This document shows, piece after piece, positions 11,804 to 23,554 of a DNA stretch of 64,000 bases. The notes beneath the pieces were generated by a model. It was not told the DNA's origin. It was given only the letters and a program-made list of their open reading frames with translations, and did no database searches. The translations under genes were made by a program, and so were the position numbers. Source of the DNA: Aristolochia californica. Taxonomy: Eukaryota; Streptophyta; Magnoliopsida; Piperales; Aristolochiaceae. Numbering within the stretch: the stretch's first letter is position 1; the number at the start of each line of letters is the position of its first letter. The DNA lies in assembly GCA_029961685.1 (NCBI GenBank), contig JARWKL010000015.1:13700801-13764800 (forward strand), given 5' to 3'.

Positions 11804-11977
11804 CCTCCGTCATGGACTTCCAACCACAAATAATTTTCATCTTTTTGACGGGGATGAAGTTCCTCCGTCATGGACTTTCAACTACTAATAATTTTTATCT
11901 TTTTGAAGGGGATGAAGTCCCTCCGTCGTGGACTCCTAACCACAAATAATTTTCATCTTTTTGATGGGGATGAAGTA
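11804..11977. repeat. Three tandem 58-bp units
   Basis: Units starting at 11804, 11862 and 11920. Each begins CCTCCGTC[A/G]TGGACT, contains AATAATTTT[C/T]ATCTTTTTGA and ends GGGGATGAAGT. Confidence 0.9.
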
Positions 11978-12699
11978 AAGGATGACATGAGGCCACCTCT
12001 TATTCAATAATAATGTCCCCAAAGAGATATAATAGCTGCAGCTGAATATAACACGACCATCTTCCAACACATATAACACGAACCAAATAGTAAACTTTGT
12101 CAAAGAACCCATGAAATAATTTGATATAAAAAATTCTTCTTTGATGCACAAGCTTCATCTTTTGTGCTCCCCCTTTCTTGAATATTTTTCTCACATAAAC
12201 TTATCCACAACATAGGGAATAAAATACCTCTTTCTTGTTCTTCTTCTACTTCTCCCCTCAAGCTGGGAGGTAATAGTAGTGATCCGAGCTTGAACCAAAT
12301 ATCATAGAAGTAGCAATAATCCCAAATAACAGAAATTTTTAAATAAGCCCTCAATCCAGGGAGAAGTGTGATATTTTCCAGATATATCAACTCAAACAGT
12401 GATGCAAAACAATCAGCATAAATTCGGATTTTTCAATACAACAGGATACCAACATGACCTTTGATTCTTCCAATTCGAATATATCTTTCAATATAGATCA
12501 GATTGACATGAAATTTTTTCCTAATGAAACTAGACTTAAATATATTTCATAAAAGTATAACATATATTCATAAAATATAATTATAAGAAGATAAATAATC
12601 TGATAGGTTTCGGTGTCTGTCATATGGCCGAAGTAAGTTTTGTTTCTCGTATTTTTCCAGAATGACTCTTCCAAGATCAATATCTCCTTATAAAAAATT

Positions 12700-13090
12700 A
12701 ATACCGAGAATTGGTTGAACAGGTAAGAAAATAGACTTACATATATTTCTTTTGATATATAATTCCTGATATAAAATCTCTTTCTTGATAGCATAACATA
12801 TCTCGAAATTTAAGGCTTTTTGCTGCTGCTAAATCTCTTTTTAAATCTGACCTTCGCTGCTTCAAATATTGATTTCTCTTTGTAGATAACTCAAATAAAA
12901 AATTGGTTGAATAGGTAAAAGAATAGACTTACAGATATTTATTTTGATATATATCTCTCCATATAAAGTCTATTTCTGGATAGCAAAACATACCTAGGAA
13001 TCTGAAGCTTTCTGTTGTAGCTTGAACCACTTTTGCAATCTGACCTTCGATCATTCAAAAATCAATATCTCTCTGTATATAACTCTAATT
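12700..13090. repeat. Degenerate ~190-bp tandem repeat in the element interior
   Basis: TTGGTTGAAC/TAGGTAA plus ATAGACTTACA recurs at 12711 and 12903 (period 192 bp), each time followed by TTTTGATATAT, a GATAGC motif and TCTGACCTTCG. Further weak echoes are visible upstream (about 12480-12660) and downstream (about 13080-13160). Confidence 0.75.
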
Positions 13091-13305
13091 GGAACAAATA
13101 GGATTTATTTAGAAATTAGACTCAAATATATTTCCGTCAATATATAATTTTCAATATAAAAAACTATGTATAGAGGTACAAAACGTAAAGTATTCTACCA
13201 GTGAAGGGACAGAAAAAATTTCTATGAACCTAGATGTAGGGTTTAGGGTTTAGAGAAATGGATCACATTACCTCCGTGAGTTGACCAAGTCAACTCACAG
13301 AACCT

Positions 13306-13317
13306 GCTCTGATACCA
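13306..13317 (-). other. Primer-binding site (initiator Met tRNA)
   Basis: TGGTATCAGAGC on the minus strand directly abuts the 5' LTR. It is complementary to the 3' end of plant initiator methionine tRNA, the standard primer for copia elements. Confidence 0.92.
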
Positions 13318-13757
13318 TGTTGAATTTATGGAAAATTTAAATACTTCATTGACTTCAATAAGTTGTTGTAATCAGAGTACATGAACCTCTATTTGTAACA
13401 GAGAAGGTAGTAGAGTCCAATTACAATAAAACTACCCTTGTCCTAATTACACCCAAACTCTAACACTTAAGGTAAGTCCTAACATAATTAGGTAACTCAA
13501 TATTGATAAAAGACAAATATAACTTAAACTAAAAATCTTCTTGGTCCTGACCCTAAGATAAAGATACTTTTGTGAGTCCTTCTTGATCTTCCAACAGATG
13601 TGATAAGGATTTCAGCTCTTGGTAATCATTGTGGGTCCTATTTCTTTTGGGTTTGGGCCCATCTTGTGGGACTTCCTTGGTTATGTGGCCCATCTTATAA
13701 TTATCATACATATGTGGGCCTTCCTTGGTCGTTTGGGTTTGATCTTATCTTCCAACG
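13318..13757 (-). repeat. 5' LTR of the non-autonomous element
   Basis: 440 bp, aligning end to end with the LTR at 10930-11370. The terminal CA is now CG on the plus strand (position 13757), a single substitution relative to the other copy. Confidence 0.9.
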
Positions 13758-14592
13758 ATTTCGTTGTCATCTGTTTGCCTTATCTTTTTGTTTACGAGAA
13801 AAAGGCAGAGTGAAAACTCAAGTTTGGATTTTAAAAAAAAATGAACTTCCAAAATGAAAATGCACAAGTGCAGCGAGAGATAATTCCAAAAAGTATCAAT
13901 GATTTTTAGGGATTGTAAACTCTTTTAGTTTTTTTATATATTAGGTTTTGTAATAATCGAAAAAGTGGGGGCAAGCGATTTTTAACTGACTGTTTACTCC
14001 CAAACCATAAGTCATTTCTAAAACAAATTATAACCGTTATGAGGATCAATGATTGTTAGGTCAGTTTTTTTTTGTAAATGGGCAAAAAGTGGGTTGTTTG
14101 GCTTAGATAAATATCCCACCACACGTTAACTTGAGAATTTAATTTTTTCTACTCGAAATTTTTGGATCATTAGGTCATTTGCATCTTCAACATGTTTCAG
14201 GCATGCATATCCATATTTAAAACTTTCTAGGATCATTTAGAAATCTCTTTCTTATAAAATTCTAAGCTACTAGGGGGTTGTACTAGTGGAATTTCCCAAA
14301 CCTGAATAACAAAACTTTGGTTTTCATTTTTAGTGCATGAAATGTTTTTCTTCACTTACATTTATTATAGTCTTCATTTTTTTCCATTATAAAACTCTAA
14401 AATTTTCATTTCATTGTGATTTAGTTGCTATCTTTTTGTTTACGACATAAAAGGGAGAGTGAAAACTCAAGTTTGTATCTGAAAAAAATGGAAATGCACA
14501 AATGTAGAAAGTGATAATTCCAAAAAGCATCAGAGATTTTTAGAAATAGTAAACTCTTTAATATTAGGTTTTGGAATCATCAGAAAAGGGGC

Positions 14593-14618
14593 GGGGGGGG
14601 GGGGGGGGGGGGGGGGGG
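14593..14618 (+). repeat. Poly(G) tract, 26 G
   Basis: A 26-G run at the conserved satellite phase, preceded by GGGGC and followed by T and five more G. Confidence 0.93.
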
Positions 14619-17600
14619 TGGGGGAGGAATGAGGGATTTTTAACTGAGTGTTGACTCCCTAACCATAAGTCATTTTTAACAAAAATTACAGCCGTTACGC
14701 TTCGTTAATCGATCAAAACCTTCACGATGATCTATGATTGTTAGGTCACCTTTTTGTAAATGGGAAAAAAGTGGGTTTTTTGGCTCGGGTAAATATCCCA
14801 CCGCATGTTTACTTGAAATTTAATTTTTTCTACTCCTTGGAATTTTTGGATCATTCGGTCATTTGAATCTTCAACATGTTTCAGGCATGCATATCCATAT
14901 TTAAAACCTGTTAGGATCAATTAGAAATCTTGTTCTTATAAAATTCCAAGCTATTAGGGGGTTGTACTAGTGGAATTTCCCAAACATGGATAACAAAACT
15001 TTGGTATTCATTTTTAGTGCATGAAAATTTTTTCTTCAGTTGGATTTATTATTGTTTTCAATTTTTGCTTACATAAACTCTAAAAAATTTATTTTGTTGT
15101 GTTCTATTTGCCTTAATTTTTTTTCACAAGAACAAAAGGAGATTGAAAACTCAAGTTTGTATATGAAAAAAAATTGAACATCCAATATGGAAATACACAT
15201 ATGCAGTGAGAGATAATTCCAAAAAATATCTGGGATTTTTAGGGATTGTAAACTCTTTTAAGGATTCTTAACTAAGTGTTTACTCCCAAACCATAAGTCA
15301 TTTCTAGAAAAAATTATAGCCGTTATGCATCATTAATCGATCTAAATCTTTACGATGATATATGATTGTTAGGCCAGTTTTTTTTGTAAAAGGCAAAAAG
15401 TAGGTTGTTTTGCTCAAGTAGATATCCCATCGCACGTTAACTTGGTAACTTAAATTTTTCTACTCCTTGAAATTTTTGGATCATTAGGTCATTTGCATCT
15501 TCAACATGTTTCAGGCATAGATATCCATATTTAAGACATGTTAGGATTAATTAAAAATCTATGTCTTATAAAATTCCAAGCTATTAGGGGGTTGTACTAA
15601 TGGAATTTTCCAAACATGGATTACAAAACTTTGGTGTTCATTTTTAGTGCGTGAAATTTTTTTCTACACTTATATTTTTATAGTTTTATATTTTTTGCAC
15701 ACATAAACTATAAAATTTTCATTTTATTGTGATCTATTTGCCTTAACTTTTTGTTTACGAGAAAAGAGGGAGCCAAAAAACTCAAGTTTGGATTTAAGAA
15801 AAAATTGAACTTCCAAAATGGAAATGTCACAAATGCAGAGAGAGATATTTCAAAAAAGTATCAATGATTTTTAATGAATGTAAACTCTTTTAGTTTTATA
15901 TATATCAGGTTTTGCAATCATCGGAAAAGTGGGGGTGAGCGATTTTTAACTGAGTGTTTACTTCAGAACCATAAGTTATTTCTAACAAAAATTATAACCG
16001 TTACACATCATTAATCGATCAAAACCATTACGATGATCTATGATTTTTTGGTCAACATTTTTTTTAAATGGGCAAAAAGTTGGCCGTTTGGTTTGGATAA
16101 ATATCTCACCTCACGTTAAGTTGAGAATTAAAATTTTTCTACTCGAAATTTTTGGATCATTAGGTCATTTACATCTTCAACATGTTTCAGGCATGCATAT
16201 CCATATTTAAAACTTGTTAGGATCAATTGGAAATCTCATTCTTATAAAATCCCTAGCTATTAGGGGGTTGTACTAGTGGAATTTCCCAAACATAGATAAC
16301 AAAACTTTGGTGTTCATTTTGAGTGCGTGAAAATTTTTTCTTCACTTACATTTATTATAGTTTTCAATTTTTTCCATACATAAACTCTAAAATTTTCATT
16401 TCATTGTGATCCATTTGCCTTATCTTTTTCTTTTCGAGAAAAAAAAGTAGAGTGAAAATGCAAGTTTCGATTTGAAATAAATTGAAATTCCAAAATGGAA
16501 AAGCACAAATTTAGAGAGTGATAATTGCAAAAAGTATCTATGATTTTTAGAGATTCTAAACACTTTAATATTAGGTTTTGCAATCATCGAAAAATGAGGG
16601 GGCGAGGGATTTTTAACTGAGTGTTGACTCCCTAACCGTAAGTAGTTTTTAAAAAAAAGATAGCCGTTACCCATCATTAATCGATCAAAACCTTTACGAT
16701 GATCTATGATTGTTAGGTCAGCTTTTTGTTAATGGGCAAAAAGTGGTTGGCTTGGGTAAATATTCCACCGCACGTGGTTTGGATTTCTTACTCTGTGTTG
16801 ACTCCCAAACCATAAGTAATTTCTAAAAAAAATTAAAGTCGTTACGCATCATTAATCGATCAAAACCGTCACGAAGATCTATGATTTTTAGGGCAGCTAT
16901 TTGTAAATGGGAAAAAGGGGGTTGTTTAGCTCGGTTAAATATCCCATCGCATGTTAACTAGAGAATTTAATTTTATCTACTCCATCAAATTTTTGGATCA
17001 TTTGGTCATTTGCATCTGCAACATGTTCCTGGCATGCATATCCATATTTAAAACAAATTAGGATCAATTAGAAATCACATTCTTATATAATTCCAAGCTA
17101 TTAGGGGGTTGTACTAGTAGAATTTCCCAATCATGAATAACAAAACTTTGGTGTTCATATTTTTGTGTGAACATTTTTTCTTCACTTACATTTATTATAG
17201 TTTTCAATTTTTTTGAAACATAAACTCTAATATGTTTATTTTCTTGTGATCTATTTTCCTTATCTTTTTTTTTATGAGAAAAGAGGGAGAGTGACAACTA
17301 AAGTTTGGATTTAAAAAAAAATTCATCATCCAAAATAGAAATGCACAAATGCAGAGAGAGATAATTCCAAAAGGTATCTGTGATTTTTATGCATTGTAAA
17401 ATCTTTTAGTTGTTTTATATATTATGTTTTGCAATCATCGGAAAAGGGGGGTGGGGGCTTGGGATTTTTGAGTGGGTCTTGACTCCCTAACCATAAGTCA
17501 TTTTTAACAAAAATTATAGCCGTTATGGCATCATTAATCTATCAAAACCTTTAGAATGATCTATGTTTGTTAGGTCAGGTTTTTGTAAATGGGCAAAAAG

Positions 17601-20600
17601 TGGGTTATTTGGCTCAGGTAAATATACCACCCCACGTTTACTTGAGAATTTTTTTTTTCTACTCCTTGAAATTTTTGGATCATTCGATCATTTGAATCTT
17701 GAACATGTTTTAGGCATGCATATCCATATTTCAAACATGTTAGGATCAATTAGAAATCTCTTTCTTATAAAATTCCAATCTATAAGGGGTTTGTACTAAT
17801 GGAATTTCCCAAACATCGTTAACAAAACTTTGGTGTTCATTTTTTGTGAATGAAATTTTTTTCTTCAAAAACATATATTATAGTTTTCAATTTTTTGCAT
17901 ACATAAATTGTAAAATTTTCATTTCATTGTGATCTATTTGCCTTATCTTTTTGTTTACGAGAAAAAATTGAGAGTGAAAACTTAAATAGGATTTGAAAAA
18001 AAATTGAACATCCAAAATGGAAATGGACAAATGCAGAGAGAGATAATTCCAAAAAGTATCTGTGATTTTTAGGGATTGTAAACTCTTTTAGTGTTTTATA
18101 TATTAGGTTTTGCACTCATCGGAAAAGGGTGGGCAAGGGATTTTTAATTGAGTGTTGACTCCTTAACCATAAGTCGTTTCTAACAAAAATTATAGCCATT
18201 ACATATCATTAATTGATCAAAACCTTTAAAATGATTTAAGATTGTTAGGACAACTTTTTTTGTAAATGGGTAAAAAGTGGGTTGTTTGGCTTAGGTAAAT
18301 ATCCCACCGCATGTTTAATTGGTAATTTAATTTTTTCTACTTCTTGAATTTTTTGGATAATTTGGTCATTTGCATCTTCAACATGTTTCAAGCATGCATA
18401 TCCATATTTAAAACATGTTAGGATCAATTAGACATCTATGTCTTATAAAATTCCAAGCTATTAGAGGGTTGTGCTAGTGGAATTTCCAAAACATGGATAA
18501 CAAAACTTTGGTGTTCATTTTTTATTGTGTGAAATTTTTTTCTTCACTTACATTTATTATAGTTTTTAATTTTTTCCACACGTCAACTCTAAAATTTTCA
18601 TTTCATTGTGAACTATTTTCCTTATCTTTTTGTTTAAAAGAATAGAGGGAGAGAGAAAACTCAAGTTTGGATTGAAAGAAAAAATGACCATCCAAAATGG
18701 AAATGCACAAATGTTGAGAGAGCGAATTCCAAAAAGTATTTGTGATTTTTATTGATTGTAAACTCTTTTAGTTTTTTATATATTAGGTTTTGCAATCATC
18801 AGAAAAGGGACGGGGGTGGGTTTGAGGGGAGGGATTTTTAACTGAGTGATGACTCCCAAACCATAAGTCATTTGTAACAAAAATTATAGCCGTTACGCAT
18901 CATTAATCAAACAAAACCTTCACGAAGACCTATGATTGTTAGGCCAACTTTTTGTTAATGGGGAAAAAGTGGGTTGTTTAACTCGGTTAATTATCCCACC
19001 TCACATTAAGTAGAGAATTTAATTATCTACTCCTTGAAATTTTTGGATCGTTAGGTCATTTACATATGCAACATGTTTCAGGCTTGCATATACATATTTA
19101 AAACATATTAGGATCAATTAGAGATCTCTTTCTTAGAAAATTCCAAGCTATTAGGGCATTGTGCTAGTGGAATTTCCCAATCATGGATAACAAAACTTTG
19201 GTCTTCATTTTTAGTGCGTGAAAATGTTTTCTTCACTTTATTGTAGTTATCAATTTTTTGCATACATAAACTCTAAAATTTTCATTTCGTTGTTATCTAT
19301 TTGCCTTTTCTTTTTGTTTACGAGAAAAAATGGAGAGTGAAAACTCAAGTTTGGATTTGAAAAAAAATTGAACATCCAAAATGGAAATGTAGAAATGTAG
19401 AGAGAGATAATTCCAAAAAGTATATGTGATTTTTAGGGATTGTAAACTCTTTTAGTTTTTATATATTAGGTTTTGCAATCAACGAAAAAGGGGGGGCGAG
19501 TGATTTTTAACTGTGTGTTGACTCCCAAACCATAGGTTATTTCTAAAAATAATTATAGCTATTACGCATCATTAATCGATCAAACCTTTACTATGATATA
19601 TGATTGTAAGGTCAGTGTTTTGTAAAAGGGCAAAAAGTGGTTTGTTTGGCTCGGGTAAATATCCCACCGCACGTTAGCTTGAGAATTTAATTTTTTCTAC
19701 TCCTTGAAGTTTTTGGATCATTAGGTCATTTGCATCTTTACCATTTTCATATCCATTATTAAAACATGTTAGGATAAATTAGAAATCTCTTTCTAATAAA
19801 CTTCTAAGCTATTAGGGGGTTGTACTAGTGGAATTTCTCAAACCTTGAAAACAAAATTTTGGTGTTCATTTTTAGTGCACGAAATGTTTTTCTTCACTTA
19901 CATTTATTAAAGTTTTCAATTTTTTGCATACGTAAACTCAAAATTTTTTATTTTGTTGCGATCTATTTGCCTTATCTTTTTTTTTACGAGACAAAAGGGA
20001 GAATGAAAACTCAAGTTTGGATTTGAAAAAAAATTAAACATCCAAAATGGACATGCACAAATGCAGAGAAAGCGAATTCCAAAAAGGATCTGTGATTTTT
20101 AGGGATTGTAAACTCTTTGAGTTTTTTATATATTAGGTTTTAAAATCATCAGAGAAGGGGGGAGGGGATTTCTTACTGAGTATTGACTCCCAAATTATAA
20201 GCCATTTGGTTGTTTAGCTCGCGTAAATATCCCACCGCACATTAACTTGAGAATTAAATTTTATCTACTCCTTGAAATTTTTGGATCATTAGGTCTTTTT
20301 CATCTGCAACATGTTTCAGGCATGCATATCCAAATTTTAAACATATTAAGATCAATTAGAAATCTCTTTCTTATAAAATTCCAAGCTATTTGGGGGTTGT
20401 ACTAGTGGACTTTCCCAATTATGGATAAAAAATCTTTGGTGTGCATTTTTAGTGCATGAAATTTTTTTCTTCACTTACATTTATTATAGTTTTCAATTTT
20501 TTGCATACATAAACTCTAAAATTTTTATTTCGTTGTTATCTATTTGCCTTATCTTTTTTTTTTTATGAGAAAAATGGAGAGTGAAAACTCAACTTTGGAT

Positions 20601-23554
20601 TTAAAAAAAAAAATTGAACATTCAAAATGGAAATGCACAAATGAAGAGAGAGATAATTCCAAAAAGTATCTATGGTTTTTAGGGATTGTAAACTCTTTTA
20701 TTTTTTTATATATTAGGTTTTGCAATCAACGGAAAAGGGGTGGGGGGTGGGGGGTGAGGGATTCTTAACTAAGTGTTGGCTCCCAAACCATATGTTATTT
20801 CAAACAAAAAATATAGCTGTTACACATTTTTAATCGATCAAATCTTTATGATGATCTGTGATTGTCAAGTCAGCTTTTTCTAAATGAGCAAAATGAGGGT
20901 TGTTTGACTCGGGTAAATATCCCACTGCACGTTAACTTCAGAATTTAATTTTTTCTACTCCTTGAAATATTTGGATCATTAGTTCATTTCATCTTCACCA
21001 TGTTTCAGGCATGCATATCCATATTTAAAACATTTTAGAATCAATTAGAAACCTCTTTCTAATAAATTTCCAATCTATTAAGGGGTTGTATTAGTGGAAT
21101 TTCCCAAACATGGATAACAAAACTTTGGTGTTCATTTTTAGTGCGTGAAAAGTTTTTCTTCATTTACATTTATTATAGTTTTCAATTTTTTGCATACATA
21201 AACTCTAAATTTTTCATTTCGTTGTAAACTATTTGCCTTATCTTTTTTTTTTTACGAGAAAAAAAGGAGAGCGAAAACTCAAGTTTGGTTTTGAAAAAAA
21301 AATTGAGCATCCAAAATGGAAATGCTCAAATGCTGAGAGAGCAAATTCCAAAAAGTATTTGTGATTTTTATTGATTATAAATTCTTATAGTTTTTTATAT
21401 ATTTGGTTTTGAAATCATCAGAAAAGAGGGGAGGTGGGGGGGGGGGGAGGATGTTTGACTGAGTGTTGACTCCCAAACAATAAGTCATTTCTAAAACATA
21501 TTATAGCCATTACACATCTTTAATCGATCAAAACCTTTATGATGATCTTTGATTGTTAGGTCAGCTTTTTGTAAATGCGCAAAAAGTGGGTTGTTTGGCT
21601 TGGGTAAATATCCCACCACAAGTTAACTTGAGAATTTAATTTTTCTACTCCTTGAAAATTTTAGATCATTAGGTCATTTACATCTTCAACATGTTTTGGG
21701 CATGCAGATCCATGTTTAAAACATGTTAGGATCAATTAGAAATCTCTTTCTTATAAAATTCAAAGCTATTAGCGGGTTGTACAAGTGAAATTTTTCTAAA
21801 CATGGATAACAAAACTTTGGTGTTCATTTTTAGTCTATGAAAAATTGTTCTTCACTTACTGTTATTATAGTATTCCATTTTTTGAGTACATAGACTCTAA
21901 AATTTTCATTTCGTTGTGATCTATTTGCTTTATCTTTGTGTTCAAGATAAAGAAAAGGGAGAGTGACAACTAAAGTTTGGATTTGAAAAAAAATTGAAAT
22001 CCAAAATGGAAATGCACAAATACATAGCGAGATAATTAATAAAAGTATCTGTGATTTAAAGGGATTGTAAACATTTTTATTTTTTTATATATTAGGTTTT
22101 ACAATCATCGAAAAAGTGTTACGCATCATTAATTGTTATGTCTGCTTTTTGTAAATGAGCAAAAAGTGGGTTGTTTGACTTCTGTAAATATCCCACCACA
22201 CGTTAACTTGAGAATTTAATATTTTCTACTCCTTGAAAATTTTGGATCATTAGGTCATTTGCATCTTCACCATGTTTCTGGTATGCATATCTATATTTAA
22301 AATATGTTAGGATCAATTAGAAACCTCTTTCTAATAAAATTCCAAGCTATTAAGGGGTTGTACTAGTGGAATTTCCCAAACATAGATAACAAAACTATGA
22401 TGTTCATTTTTAGTGCGTGAAATTTTTTCTTCACTTACATTTATTATAGTTTTCAATTTTTTTCATACATAAACTCTAAATTTTTCATCTCGTTGTGATC
22501 TATTTGCCTTAACTTTTTGTTTATGAGAACAAAGGGAGAGTGAAAACTCAAGTTTGGAATTGAAAAAAAAATTGAACATCCAAAATAGAAAGGTACAAAT
22601 GTAGAGAGAGTGAATTCCACAAAGTATCTGTGATTTTTATTGATTGTAGACTCTTTTAGTTTTTTATATATTAGGTTTTGCAATCATCAGAAAAGGGGGG
22701 CGAGGGATTTCTAACTGAGTGATGACTCCTAAACCATAAATCATTTTTAACAAAAATTATAGCCATTACGCATCATTAATCGATCAAAACCTTCACGAAG
22801 ATCTATGATTGTTAGGTCTGGTTTTTGTTAATTGGCAAAAAGTTGGTTGTTTAGCTCGGGTAAATATCTCACCTCATGTTAACTTGAGAATTTAATTTTA
22901 TCTACTCCTTGAAAATTTTGGATCATTATGTCATTTGCATTTGCAACATGTTTAAGGCTTGCATATACATATTTAAAACATATTAGGATCAATTAGAAAT
23001 CTCTTTCTTAGAAAATTCCAAGCTAGTAGGGGGTTGTGCCAGAGGAATTTTTGAATCATGGATAAAAAACTATGGTGTTCATTTTTAGTGCGTGAAAATT
23101 TTTTCTTCACTTCCATTTATTATAATTTTCAATTTTTTGCATACATAAACTCTAAAATTTTCATTTCATTGTTATCTATTTGCCTTATCTTTTTGTTGAC
23201 GAGAAAAAATGGAGAGTGAAAACTCAAGTATGGATTTGAAAAAAAATTGAACATCCAAAATGGAAATGCACATATGTAGAGAGAGATAATTCCAAAAATT
23301 ATCTGTGATTTTTAGGGATTGTAAACTCTTTTAGTTTTTTATATATAAGGTTTTGCAATCAACGAAAAAGGGGGGGCAAGGGATTTTTAACTAAGTGTTG
23401 ACTCCCAAACTAATTTATTTCAAACAATAATTATAGCACTTTACAATGATATATGATTGTTAGGTCAGCATTTTGTAAATGAGCAAAAAGTGGATTGTTT
23501 GGCTAGGGTAAATATCCTACCGCACGTTAGCTTGAGAATTTAATTTTTTCTACT

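Larger units (their letters stand above)
11390..13305 (-). mobile_element. Internal region of the non-autonomous element, no intact gene
   Basis: Built largely of internal repeats. A ~26-bp duplication (TGTGTCTATCGGCATTGCTC) lies at about 11625-11677, a 34-G run at 11745-11778, a three-unit 58-bp tandem at 11804-11977 and a degenerate ~190-bp repeat at about 12700-13090. A minus-strand open frame at 11474-11698 contains LEYEAMAYRLEV, faintly like the AEAEYRAMA motif of copia RNase H. It could be a remnant, but that is weak. Other open frames here (for example 12100-12390 and 12498-12794) match nothing I recognise. Confidence 0.6.
10930..13757 (-). mobile_element. Non-autonomous copia-type LTR retrotransposon, complete (2.83 kb)
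   Basis: Two direct LTRs (10930-11370 and 13318-13757) flank 1.95 kb. The minus-strand PBS and PPT lie where they should. Flanking 5-bp sequences are ATTTA (10925-10929) and ATTTC (13758-13762), and the undisturbed satellite reads ATTTC here, so this is a target-site duplication with one later substitution. No gag or pol is recognisable, so movement must have depended on enzymes from another element. The LTRs differ at roughly 30 sites (about 7%), much more than those of the copia element at 32-38 kb, so this insertion is older. The termini (TGTTGGAAGAT...CAACA) and the PPT closely resemble those of that copia element. Confidence 0.9.

Noticed and set aside
22453..22683. Recurring minus-strand frame MQNLIYKK... 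and proline-rich versions (25995-26228, 62036-62254)
   Set aside because: Satellite sequence read on the minus strand; the poly-Pro stretches are the G tract translated. No start, codon or domain evidence for a gene.
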